In this document: piece by piece, positions 15,816 through 23,584 of the stretch
Position numbering within the stretch: position 1 is the first letter of the stretch
How the letters are laid out: the number at the start of each line of letters is the position of its first letter
The notes under the pieces: generated by a model
The model's database searches: none
What the model saw: only the letters and a program-made list of their open reading frames with translations
What the model was told of the DNA's origin: nothing
Position numbers and translations under genes: made by a program
Assembly: GCA_964404765.1 (NCBI GenBank)
Contig: CAYOLL010000058.1
Coordinates: forward strand, 1-34,033
From: CAYOLL01 sp964404765 [NCBI: uncultured Gemmatimonadota bacterium]
Lineage (GTDB): Bacteria > 4572-55
Direction of reading: 5' to 3'
DNA: 34,033 nucleotides

Positions 15816-16862
15816 ATGGCTGATGAAAAAGTTCGTCTGACCGAGCTGGCCGCTTGCGCCGGTTGAGCCAGCAAATTGGATCCGGGGATCCTGGCGCAGG
15901 TGCTGCGCCAAATTAGTCAGACATTTCAGAACAACACCGACGCCCGCCTGTTGGTTGGCCTATCCGCCGCCGATGATGCCGCCGTCTATCAATTGAGTGA
16001 GACCCAGGCCATCATCAGCACGGTCGATTTTTTTACGCCGATAGTCGATGACCCTTATGATTATGGCGCAATTGCTGCAGCCAACTCGCTCAGTGATGTC
16101 TATGCCATGGGCGGCGAAGCTTTGTTTGCGCTCAACATCATCGCTTTTCCACCGGCATTGGACCCGGCGATATTGGCCGAGATCATTCGCGGCGGCGCGG
16201 AAACCGTGCGTCAAGCCGGCGCGTTGGTCGTTGGCGGTCACAGTATTCAGGATAAGGAGCCAAAGTTCGGCCTGGCCGTCACGGGCCTCGTTCATCCGCA
16301 GCGCATTTTTACCAAAGGCGGGGCCAGACCCGGCGATCAACTCATTTTGACCAAACCGCTTGGCACCGGCACGATCAGCACCGCCCTCAAGCGCGAGTTA
16401 GCAGACCCTGCCCATATTACCGCCATGATCCAATCCATGAAGCGACTGAATCGCCAGGCGGCCCGCGCCGGGCAGGCCGCCGATGTCCGCAGCGCCACCG
16501 ATATTACCGGATTCGGCTTACTCGGCCATGCCAAAGAAATGGTCGAAGCCGGCCAAATTCGCTTTCGCATCCAATTCAGCGCCTTGCCTTTTTTGCCCGG
16601 CGCTGTCGATTATGCGGCCCAAAATCTGTTTCCCGGCGGTTCTAAGAAAAACCGCGCTTTCTTCGGCTCCGGTGTCACTTTCGCTGCCGATATGGACGAA
16701 AACCGTCAAATGCTGCTATGGGATGCCCAGACATCGGGCGGTCTGCTGTTAGCCGTTAATCCCGCCAAAGTCGAAATCTTCATGGGCGAAATGGCCGCGG
16801 CCAACGAACCGGCCTGGCGCATCGGCGATGTGACAGACGGCCGGGGCATTGAGATTCTTTAA
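15816..16862 (+). CDS. selD: selenophosphate synthetase with selenocysteine at the active site
   Basis: A 348-residue protein when TGA at 15864-15866 is read as selenocysteine (U17). The start ATG at 15816 follows AAGGAAG with 8-nt spacing. The N-terminus MADEKVRLTELAACAGUASK aligns without gaps to E. coli SelD, placing U at catalytic Cys17 and Lys at Lys20. Downstream are SelD hallmarks STVDFFTPIVDDPYDYG, AAANSLSDVYAMGG and DITGFGLLGHA. SelD uses ATP and selenide to make selenophosphate, the selenium donor for Sec-tRNA. If TGA were a stop, the only restart would be a TTG at 15876, which lacks the catalytic loop. The motif is atypical (C-A-G-U-A-S-K instead of G-C-G-C-K). The organism must carry selA/selB/selC elsewhere. 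Confidence 0.95.
15864..15910 (+). promoter_or_regulatory. selenocysteine UGA codon and candidate bacterial SECIS
   Basis: The TGA at 15864-15866 is followed at once by pairing sequence. One fold pairs GCCA (15867-15870) with TGGC (15892-15895) and GGATC (15878-15882) with GATCC (15887-15891) around a CGGG loop 17-20 nt after the UGA, with unpaired T residues on the 5' side. A competing fold pairs TGGCGCAG (15892-15899) with CTGCGCCA (15903-15910) around a GTG loop. Bacterial SECIS elements lie in this position with G in the apical loop. Which fold SelB binds cannot be decided here. Confidence 0.7.
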
Positions 16863-16884
16863 TGATAGGATTGTAGTGTTGTTT

Positions 16885-17035
16885 GGCAAGTTTCATAAAA
16901 TACCATTTTGTACCTAACACTTCCAAGTGTGTCATTCCCGCATGTTGTTAGCGGGAATCCAGTCGGACTGTCATGCCCGATAGAAACATTCGGGCATGAC
17001 AGTTGCAACACTATTGGGTACAACTGAAACTTGCC
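16885..17035 (+). repeat. nested palindromic repeat, MITE-like
   Basis: The outer arms GGCAAGTTTCA (16885-16895) and TGAAACTTGCC (17025-17035) are exact complements. Inside are two more hairpins: ATTCCCGC/GCGGGAAT (16934-16941 with 16951-16958) and a perfect 14-bp stem ACTGTCATGCCCGA (16967-16980) with 16990-17003, loop 9 nt. The core is shared with 11688-11771. I see no clear target-site duplication. It fills most of the 324-nt gap between selD and the REC-GGDEF gene and may also act as a transcription stop for selD; no gene is visible in the gap. Confidence 0.75.
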
Positions 17036-17186
17036 TTTTACGACGGGTTTTTCGGCACTTTTAAAGCAACTGTTGAGAGCACGGGTCTTTGTTTATAGTC
17101 ACTTATCATAAGCGGTCTGAAAAGGTTAATATTCGGTTTATTGTCAAAGAGCAAGACTTCCAAAACACCGCATTAGGAGTTTTAAA

Positions 17187-18071
17187 ATGGCAAAGATTTT
17201 GATCGTCGATGATGCAAAGACCATTCGATTGACTTTGCGTCGCATTCTTCACAAGGATAACCACGAAATCCTGGAAGCCACTGACGGTAACGAAGCCCTG
17301 GCAATGATTTCTCAGATGCCGGATATTATACTGCTGGATATTATGATGCCGGGCCTGACCGGTATAGAAGTGTGTCAAGAGATTCGCAAAGACCTTAAAA
17401 ACAATACAATTCATGTCGTTATGCTTAGCGCTCTGGAAAACAGCAGTGATAAAGTCTTAGCGCTGGACGCCGGCGCGGATGATTACCTCACGAAGCCTTG
17501 TGATCCGGCCGAGCTTCAAGCGCGGGTGCGCAAAGGATTACGGGCCGTGAAAAAAAGCCGCGAGGCCGTGTTCGACCTGCGGACCGGCCTCTATAACCGC
17601 AATTTTTTTGACGGCTATCTCAACCAGGAGTTAAGCCGTGCTCGGCGCTATGCTTACAATGTAAGTTTGATTATAATGGATATTGACCATTTTAAACGCA
17701 TTAACGACACGTTTGGTCATTTGGTTGGGGATGCCGTGTTGGCCCGGATAGGACAAATTTTTCACGCTCACTGCCGCCTGAGTGATCTTGCCGCGCGATG
17801 GGGTGGCGAGGAGTTTGTGCTGCTCTTGCCCCAAACCGATTTGGCAGCGGCAGCCGACCTGGCTGATCGCCTGCGCCAGAAAATCGAAACCCAGCCATTT
17901 GAACAAGTCGGGCAGATTACAGCCAGCTTTGGCGTGAGTGATCTACAATCGGCAGGCGACTTGCTGTTTAAAAAAGCGGATGAAGCCATCTATCTGGCCA
18001 AGCAGCAAGGTCGTAATCGTGTTTTTACCTGTAACGATCTAACAGAAAGCACAGCCGACCAAAACCATTAA
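17187..18071 (+). CDS. REC-GGDEF response regulator (PleD/WspR-like diguanylate cyclase)
   Basis: A 294-residue soluble protein. The receiver (1-120) has D8/D9, phospho-acceptor D51 (LLDIMMPG), S81 and K103. The GGDEF domain (about 130-285) has the active GGEEF at 206-210, preceded by the I-site RLSD (197-200) at the standard five-residue spacing. It therefore looks like a phosphorylation-activated, product-inhibited diguanylate cyclase that makes c-di-GMP. A strong AGGAG precedes the ATG. It stands alone between a repeat and the nifJ promoter; no kinase is adjacent, though two orphan-looking histidine kinases occur in this window. Confidence 0.95.
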   Translation: MAKILIVDDAKTIRLTLRRILHKDNHEILEATDGNEALAMISQMPDIILLDIMMPGLTGIEVCQEIRKDLKNNTIHVVMLSALENSSDKVLALDAGADDYLTKPCDPAELQARVRKGLRAVKKSREAVFDLRTGLYNRNFFDGYLNQELSRARRYAYNVSLIIMDIDHFKRINDTFGHLVGDAVLARIGQIFHAHCRLSDLAARWGGEEFVLLLPQTDLAAAADLADRLRQKIETQPFEQVGQITASFGVSDLQSAGDLLFKKADEAIYLAKQQGRNRVFTCNDLTESTADQNH

Positions 18072-18163
18072 ACACCTAACGAATCGTCTGCAAAAGCAAT
18101 TTACAAATCGGCAACTTCCTTACCATTCCCCATCTCATTCTGCAAATGATCATGAAAATCTGC

Positions 18164-18213
18164 TTGACAAGTCAGTTGATTTATCTAATTTAAGATCAGC
18201 AACTCTTAAATTA
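18164..18213 (+). promoter_or_regulatory. nifJ promoter overlapped by a perfect 10-bp dyad (operator candidate)
   Basis: TTGACA (18164-18169) is followed after 16 bp by TAATTT (18186-18191). The -10 is the left end of TAATTTAAGA (18186-18195), whose exact complement TCTTAAATTA is at 18204-18213, with an 8-nt spacer. A dimeric repressor bound there would cover the -10 and the start of transcription. The dyad does not match the FNR (TTGAT-N4-ATCAA) or Rex consensus as I know them. GGAGG precedes the nifJ ATG at 18253. Confidence 0.55.
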
Positions 18214-18252
18214 ATCACCCTTGTAAAATTTGTAGATTCACCGGAGGTCGCC

Positions 18253-21200
18253 ATGTCCCGAAAATTCAAGACGTTAGATGCAAATGAGGCGGTGGCGTAT
18301 GTCGCCTATCGTCTCAGTGATGTTATCGTCATTTATCCGATTACCCCATCTTCGCCGATGGGCGAATGGGCCGATGCCTGGGCTGCGGAAGATGTCCGCA
18401 ATATCTGGGGCAACGTGTCGACGGTGGTGGAAATGCAGAGCGAAGGCGGCGCAGCCGGGGCGGTGCACGGTTCGTTGCAGGCCGGTTCGCTGACCACGAC
18501 GTTTACCGCATCGCAAGGCTTGATGCTGATGCTGCCCAATATGTACAAAATCGCAGGCGAACTGACGCCGGCGGTTTTTCATATTGCAGCACGGTCGCTG
18601 GCCTGCCAGGGCCTGTCCATTTTTGGCGATCATAGTGATGTGATGGCGGCGCGTTCGACCGGCTGGGCCATGCTCTGCTCCAATTCGGTGCAGGAAGCGC
18701 ACGATTTCGCCATTATCGCCCAGGCCGCTTCGCTGGAGGCGCGACTGCCGTTCCTGCACTTTTTTGACGGCTTCCGCACCTCGCACGAAGTGGCCAAGAT
18801 CGAAATGCTGAATGAAGAAGATTTGCCGGTCATGATCGACCCGCAATTTGTGCGGGCATTTCGCCACCGCAAGCTGACGCCGGACAACCCGGTGATTCGC
18901 GGCACGGCGCAGAACCCGGACGTTTATTTTCAGGCACGCGAGTCGGTCAACCGCTTTTATCTGGCAGCCCCGGCGATTGTGCAAAAGGCGATGGACAGAT
19001 TCGGCCGGATGACCGGTCGGAATTATAAAGTGTACGAATATTATGGTGATCCCAACGCGGAGCGCGTGGTCGTCCTCATGGGCTCCGGCGCCGAGGCTGC
19101 GCAGGAAACTGTTGATTATCTGACCGCCCGCGGCGAAAAGGTTGGCCTGTTGAAAGTGCGGCTGTATCGGCCTTTTGACGGGGCTGGTTTTGCCGGCGCA
19201 CTGCCTGCCTCCACCCGCTCAATTGCCGTGCTGGATCGGACCAAGGAGCCGGGCAGCGTCGGCGAGCCGCTGTTTCTGGATTGCCTGTCCGCTTTGCAGG
19301 AAAGCTGGACCAACGGCGAGCTGAAAATGGCAGCGTTTCCCAAAATGGTCGGTGGCCGCTACGGTCTGTCGTCCAAAGAATTTACCCCAACGATGGTCAA
19401 AGCCGTTTTCGACAATCTGAGCCTGGATCGCCCCAAAAATCATTTTACGGTCGGCATCCTGGATGACGTGACCCACAGCAGCTTAGACTACGACGCGGAT
19501 TTATCGGTCGAGCCGGACGAGGTCGTGCGTTGTATGTTTTACGGGCTTGGCTCGGACGGCACGGTTGGGGCCAACAAAAATTCGATCAAGATTATTGGCG
19601 AGAACACGGACAATCACGCCCAGGGCTATTTTGTCTACGATTCCAAAAAGGCCGGCGCGATTACCGTCTCGCATTTGCGCTTCGGCCCCAGGCCGATTCA
19701 TTCCAGCTATTTGATTGAGCAGGCCAATTTTGTAGCCTGTCACCAGATGGTTTTTGTCGAGAAGTTCGACATGTTGCGTAATCTAAAACCCGGCGGCGTC
19801 TTTTTGCTGAACAGTCCCGTTGGGGCCGATCAGGTATGGGAGGCCCTGCCCGTCGCGGTGCAGCAACAGTTGATTGACAAGCAGGCGCGTTTTTATGTGA
19901 TTGACGCGAACGAGGTGGCTCAGGAAGCCAACATGGGCCGGCGTATCAATACGGTCATGCAGGTTTGCTTTTTTGCGATTTCCGGCGTTTTGCCGCGTGA
20001 GCAGGCGATTGCCGCGATTAAGCAGTCGATTGTGGATACTTATGGGCGCAAAGGCGAGGCCGTGGTGCAGATGAATCTGCGGGCGATTGATCAGACGCTC
20101 GACCATCTGCATGAGGTCAAAATTCCGACCGCGGTGAGCAGCGTTAAGGAAATGCGGCCGCCGGTGCCCGCCTTTGCCCCGGATTTTGTGCGCAGTGTTT
20201 TGGGCGAGATTATTGCCGGACGCGGCGACGCTTTGCCGGTCAGCGCCTTCCCTTGCGACGGCACGTACCCATCGGCCACCAGCCAGTACGAAAAGCGCAG
20301 CATTGCTCTGGAAATCCCGGACTTCGATCCGGAAGTGTGCATCCAGTGCGGCAAGTGCGCGTTGGTGTGCCCTCATGCCGTTATTCGCTGTAAAATAGTG
20401 GACCCGCAGGCGTTGGTTGGCGCACCGGCGGCTTTTAAATCCTGTGACTCCCGCGACAAGGAATGGCGTGATCGCGGTTGGAAATTTGTCTTGCAGGTTT
20501 CACCGGAAGACTGCACCGGCTGCGCCTTGTGCGTGGATTATTGCCCGGCCAAGAACAAGCGGCAAGTCGGGCGCAAGGCCATCAACATGGAATCGATTTT
20601 CCCACTGCGCGAACAGGAAAAAGCCAATTGGGACTTCTTCCTGAAGCTGCCGGAAATTGACCGTCGCCTGCTGAATACCGGCCAGATTAAGAGTCAGCAA
20701 TTACAACAGCCGTTGTTTGAATTTTCCGGGGCATGCGCGGGCTGCGGCGAGACGCCGTATCTGAAGCTGTTGTCGCAGTTGTTTGGCGACCGGGCGCTGA
20801 TTGCCAATGCCACCGGCTGCTCGTCCATCTACGGCGGCAACTTGCCGACGACGCCCTGGGCCAAAAACGCCGAGGGCCGCGGCCCGGCCTGGTCCAACTC
20901 CCTGTTTGAAGATAATGCCGAGTTTGGTCTGGGCTTCCGCTTAGCCGCCGATCAACAAAAGGCGTATGCCGAAGCCTTGACACGTAAGCTGGCCGCGCAG
21001 ATTGGCGACGATCTGGCGCAGGCGCTTTTGACCGCGCCGCAGCAGGAAGAAGCGGAAATTTTCGATCAACGCGACCGCGTGACGATTTTGAAGCAGAAAT
21101 TAGCCGGACTGGACACGCCGGAAGCGCGCGAGTTGCAGGATGTGGCCGATATGCTGGTGAAGAAGAGTGTGTGGATCGTCGGCGGCGACGGTTGGGCTTA

Positions 21201-21828
21201 TGACATCGGTTTTGGCGGGCTGGACCATGTGCTGTCGACGGGCGCAAACGTGAATTTGCTGGTCTTGGACACGGAAGTGTACTCCAACACCGGCGGCCAA
21301 AAATCGAAAGCCACGCCGCGCAGCGCGGTCGCCAAATTTTCCGCCGGCGGCAAACCGACCGGCAAGAAGGATTTGGGCCTGATTGCCATGAGTTATGGCA
21401 ATGTCTACGTGGCCAGTGTGGCCATGGGGGCCAAGGACGAGCACACCGTCCGCGTCTTTTTGGAAGCCGAAGCCTACAACGGCCCGTCGCTGATTATCGC
21501 TTACAGTCATTGCATCGCCCACGGCATTGACATGACCCGCGGCATGCAGCATCAGGATATGGCGGTCAAAACCGGTCAATGGCTGCTCTATCGCTACAAC
21601 CCGGACTTGGCCCTGCGGAACGAAAACCCCTTCCTGCTGACCTCCAGAGAGCCGAAGGAACAGTTGATTAAATATCTGGAGATGGAGAGCCGCTTTAAGA
21701 TGCTGACGCAGAGTAAACCGGATGCGGCCAAAGAGCTGTTCCGCCTGGCGCAGGAAGATGTGAAGCGTCGCTGGCAATTCTACGACTATATGGCCGGGCG
21801 GAAGATGGGCGAGCCGGTCGTGAGTTGA
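18253..21828 (+). CDS. nifJ: pyruvate:ferredoxin (flavodoxin) oxidoreductase
   Basis: A 1191-residue single-chain PFOR of normal family length. It interconverts pyruvate plus CoA with acetyl-CoA plus CO2, passing electrons to ferredoxin or flavodoxin. The N-terminal pyrimidine-binding domain starts with DANEAVAYVAYRLSDVIVIY and YPITPSSPMGE. Two 4Fe-4S motifs are at about 696-707 (CIQCGKCALVCP) and 754-765 (CTGCALCVDYCP). The proximal-cluster and TPP domain starts with CAGCGETPYLKLL near 827 and includes GDGWAYDIGFGG and LDTEVYSNTGGQKSKATP. The GC-rich codon choice (CTG, GCG, GGC) is stronger than in the flanking genes, probably reflecting high expression, though transfer is possible. It is monocistronic by position, with GGAGG before the ATG. 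Confidence 0.98.
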   Translation: MSRKFKTLDANEAVAYVAYRLSDVIVIYPITPSSPMGEWADAWAAEDVRNIWGNVSTVVEMQSEGGAAGAVHGSLQAGSLTTTFTASQGLMLMLPNMYKIAGELTPAVFHIAARSLACQGLSIFGDHSDVMAARSTGWAMLCSNSVQEAHDFAIIAQAASLEARLPFLHFFDGFRTSHEVAKIEMLNEEDLPVMIDPQFVRAFRHRKLTPDNPVIRGTAQNPDVYFQARESVNRFYLAAPAIVQKAMDRFGRMTGRNYKVYEYYGDPNAERVVVLMGSGAEAAQETVDYLTARGEKVGLLKVRLYRPFDGAGFAGALPASTRSIAVLDRTKEPGSVGEPLFLDCLSALQESWTNGELKMAAFPKMVGGRYGLSSKEFTPTMVKAVFDNLSLDRPKNHFTVGILDDVTHSSLDYDADLSVEPDEVVRCMFYGLGSDGTVGANKNSIKIIGENTDNHAQGYFVYDSKKAGAITVSHLRFGPRPIHSSYLIEQANFVACHQMVFVEKFDMLRNLKPGGVFLLNSPVGADQVWEALPVAVQQQLIDKQARFYVIDANEVAQEANMGRRINTVMQVCFFAISGVLPREQAIAAIKQSIVDTYGRKGEAVVQMNLRAIDQTLDHLHEVKIPTAVSSVKEMRPPVPAFAPDFVRSVLGEIIAGRGDALPVSAFPCDGTYPSATSQYEKRSIALEIPDFDPEVCIQCGKCALVCPHAVIRCKIVDPQALVGAPAAFKSCDSRDKEWRDRGWKFVLQVSPEDCTGCALCVDYCPAKNKRQVGRKAINMESIFPLREQEKANWDFFLKLPEIDRRLLNTGQIKSQQLQQPLFEFSGACAGCGETPYLKLLSQLFGDRALIANATGCSSIYGGNLPTTPWAKNAEGRGPAWSNSLFEDNAEFGLGFRLAADQQKAYAEALTRKLAAQIGDDLAQALLTAPQQEEAEIFDQRDRVTILKQKLAGLDTPEARELQDVADMLVKKSVWIVGGDGWAYDIGFGGLDHVLSTGANVNLLVLDTEVYSNTGGQKSKATPRSAVAKFSAGGKPTGKKDLGLIAMSYGNVYVASVAMGAKDEHTVRVFLEAEAYNGPSLIIAYSHCIAHGIDMTRGMQHQDMAVKTGQWLLYRYNPDLALRNENPFLLTSREPKEQLIKYLEMESRFKMLTQSKPDAAKELFRLAQEDVKRRWQFYDYMAGRKMGEPVVS

Positions 21829-21982
21829 TGTCATAACCCCATGACCCTAAGGGTTTCGCTCTTTAACCCTTGCACATTAAAGTCATCCCAACCCATTCAG
21901 AAAAAAACCCGTGGAAGTCTCTGATGGAGTCCACCGTCGGAATTTTCGTATGGAATGGCGCGTCAAAGCTTGGATTTCAGAC

Positions 21983-22011
21983 TTGACATTTATCTAATTC
22001 TTGTATTAAAT
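21983..22011 (+). promoter_or_regulatory. predicted promoter in the nifJ-glycosyltransferase gap
   Basis: TTGACA (21983-21988), a 17-bp spacer and TTAAAT (22006-22011). A transcript from here would run straight into the palindrome at 22046-22129, so it might make a small structured RNA or a long leader for the 22324 gene. The 495-nt gap (21829-22323) has no convincing gene; an open frame at 21955-22137 starts before this promoter and has no ribosome-binding site. Confidence 0.4.
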
Positions 22012-22045
22012 TGTACAATGTGTGTTCTTTTCTTTTTTATATTCC

Positions 22046-22129
22046 TTCCAAGCGTAAGATTTGGCATTTCTGCCGCCGAAATAAACCCTAAAGGTTTGCG
22101 TGACAGCATGCCAAATCTGTCGCCTGGAA
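22046..22129 (+). repeat. 84-bp palindromic repeat sharing termini with 30261-30389
   Basis: The left arm starts TTCCAAGCG and ends AGATTTGGCAT (22046-22067). The right arm ATGCCAAATCTG...CGCCTGGAA (22108-22129) is its complement at 19 of 22 positions. A smaller hairpin AAACC/GGTTT lies inside. The same arms, with transitions, bound the inner part (30261-30389) of the 293-bp element. No target-site duplication is evident. Confidence 0.7.
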
Positions 22130-22235
22130 CGGTGTAGATAAAAGCGCCTCTTGTAAAAGGATAAAATGTATCGCCACTTGCTAACGAATTAAAGTCACAG
22201 CATATTTTTGCGCATGTTTTTGCGCAGCCGGTAGC

Positions 22236-22265
22236 TTGACGTTGATGATGGCGAGCTTTTATTGT
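22236..22265 (+). promoter_or_regulatory. predicted promoter for the polyprenyl-phosphate transferase gene
   Basis: TTGACG (22236-22241), an 18-bp spacer and TATTGT (22260-22265, 4 of 6). The predicted transcript starts at about 22271, exactly where the hairpin at 22271-22297 begins. Confidence 0.4.
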
Positions 22266-22270
22266 TGTTT

Positions 22271-22297
22271 AAAAAGCGCTCCAACGCGGCGCTTTTT
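22271..22297 (+). terminator. terminator-like hairpin in the leader of the 22324 gene
   Basis: AAAAAGCGC (22271-22279) pairs perfectly with GCGCTTTTT (22289-22297), loop 9 nt. It lies 26 nt before the ATG at 22324 and just before the AGGAG site. It may stop read-through from upstream, attenuate this gene, or form a stabilising stem at the 5' end of its mRNA. Confidence 0.5.
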
Positions 22298-22323
22298 AAT
22301 ACCTTTTTACAGGAGAATTCCTT

Positions 22324-23403
22324 ATGAACTCTGCTTCTGTTTTTCTGACCGCCCTATTGTGCGCATTAATTTTAACCCCGCTGGTGATTCGCTTCGCGCA
22401 TCGCTTCCGCATTTTAGACATTCCCAAACCCAACAAGATTCATAAAAAACCCGTTGCCCTTTTGGGCGGTCTGGCCGTGTATGCGTCGATCTGCATTAGT
22501 GTTGGCGTATTCGGCGTATTCGGTGAACAGGCCATCGGTCTATTTGCCGTTATGACCACGCTCATGATGTTGGGCCTGATTGATGATTTGAAAAACTTGC
22601 GTCCGTCAACCCGTCTCATGGTCGAACTTTTAACGGCGCTATTTATTATTTTTGGGCTGGACATAAAAATTCATTTTCTGGCCGACTACCCTTTATTATG
22701 CTATTCGCTCACTATTTTATGGATTGTTGGCGTGACCAACGCTCTTAATTTACTGGATCATGCCGATGGCGCTGCGGGTGGAGCCGGGTTCTTTTCCGGG
22801 TTGGGACTTTTTGCCTTCGCTTATTTACATGGCGATCTTTTTGTTGCCTTCATAGCGTTGGCGCTGGCCGGCGCTTGTCTGGGCTTCCTGCGCTTTAATT
22901 TTAATGGCGCGTCCATCTTTCTGGGGGATACCGGCAGTTTGCTGCTGGGCATTACGCTTTCAACTCTGGCCCTGATGGCCACGGCGCACTTAACCCTATC
23001 GCTGTCCCAAGTTTTTATTTTGCCGCTTATTCTCGGTGTCCCAATTTACGACACCTGTTTGATCACCGGACTGCGGATATACCATAACCGACCCATCTAT
23101 ATGCCCGATAAAAGCCATTTGACCTTCCGGTTGAGCGCTCTTGGCTTGACCCAAACGCAGGCGGTTTTGGCCGAATATGGTATGGCGCTCGTCTTTGTCG
23201 GTAGTGCGCTTGCACTGCGGCTATTAAACAGCGACTTTATGGCAACGATGATCTTATGCAGCGTCATTTCCCTGGCGATTGCCCTTGGATTACGTCTGGC
23301 GATGACTTCGTTGCCACAGCAATCACCGCAGGGATTTTCGTCGCCGTTAGCCGAGCCGGGAATTCCGCTAACTGCCCACGCCCGGGTTATGCCGCAACGT
23401 TAG
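22324..23403 (+). CDS. WecA/TagO-like polyprenyl-phosphate sugar-1-phosphate transferase
   Basis: A 359-residue multi-pass membrane enzyme with about ten hydrophobic helices. The family transfers N-acetylhexosamine-1-phosphate from a UDP-sugar to undecaprenyl phosphate, the first step of O-antigen, teichoic acid or exopolysaccharide synthesis. Conserved features are KIHKKPVALLGGLAVY, the Mg2+-binding D87/D88 (GLIDDLKNLRP), N139/N142 and D145/D148 (TNALNLLDHADG), FNGASIFLGDTGSLLLG and a final DKSHLTFRL loop. Two spots deviate: DHADG instead of the usual DGLDG or DNMDG, and TF where the last histidines of the HIHHRL-type motif are expected. That may mean a different sugar substrate. AGGAG precedes the ATG. 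No other glycan gene is nearby. Confidence 0.9.
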   Translation: MNSASVFLTALLCALILTPLVIRFAHRFRILDIPKPNKIHKKPVALLGGLAVYASICISVGVFGVFGEQAIGLFAVMTTLMMLGLIDDLKNLRPSTRLMVELLTALFIIFGLDIKIHFLADYPLLCYSLTILWIVGVTNALNLLDHADGAAGGAGFFSGLGLFAFAYLHGDLFVAFIALALAGACLGFLRFNFNGASIFLGDTGSLLLGITLSTLALMATAHLTLSLSQVFILPLILGVPIYDTCLITGLRIYHNRPIYMPDKSHLTFRLSALGLTQTQAVLAEYGMALVFVGSALALRLLNSDFMATMILCSVISLAIALGLRLAMTSLPQQSPQGFSSPLAEPGIPLTAHARVMPQR

Positions 23404-23444
23404 AAAAGCCGGGAAAATACTTCAACAGGCACATTGGAATTATT

Positions 23445-23581
23445 GTAACTTCTCAAAAAGTGTTGGTAAAACCAAACCTTGCGAAGGTTAAACTTGCGGC
23501 GGAAGTCAATATTTTCAGGGTTTTCACAAACTTACAGGCGTGAACCTTCGCAAGGTTAGCCAATGGTTATTGAGAAGTTAC
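23445..23581 (+). mobile_element. 137-bp MITE with terminal inverted repeats and 8-bp target duplication
   Basis: The ends GTAACTTCTCAA (23445-23456) and TTGAGAAGTTAC (23570-23581) are perfect inverted repeats. The same octamer GAATTATT flanks both sides (23437-23444 and 23582-23589), as expected of a transposition footprint. Inner inverted copies of AACCTTGCGAAGGTT lie at 23475-23489 and 23543-23557. The element has no coding capacity. Its right-hand target duplication contains the stop codon of the minus-strand cytochrome gene. Confidence 0.85.
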
Positions 23582-23584
23582 GAA

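Noticed and set aside
15876-16862. selD starting at TTG 15876
   Set aside because: It would lack the catalytic Cys/Sec loop and has no ribosome-binding site; the upstream frame through TGA aligns residue for residue with SelD.
18274-18984. 236-codon open frame on the minus strand
   Set aside because: It lies wholly inside nifJ on the opposite strand and its product is low-complexity His/Arg-rich with no family resemblance.
21100-21834. 244-codon open frame on the minus strand
   Set aside because: Antisense to the 3' end of nifJ; an effect of the GC-rich codon pattern of nifJ.
21955-22137. 60-codon open frame on the plus strand
   Set aside because: It runs through a palindromic repeat, starts upstream of the predicted promoter and lacks a ribosome-binding site.
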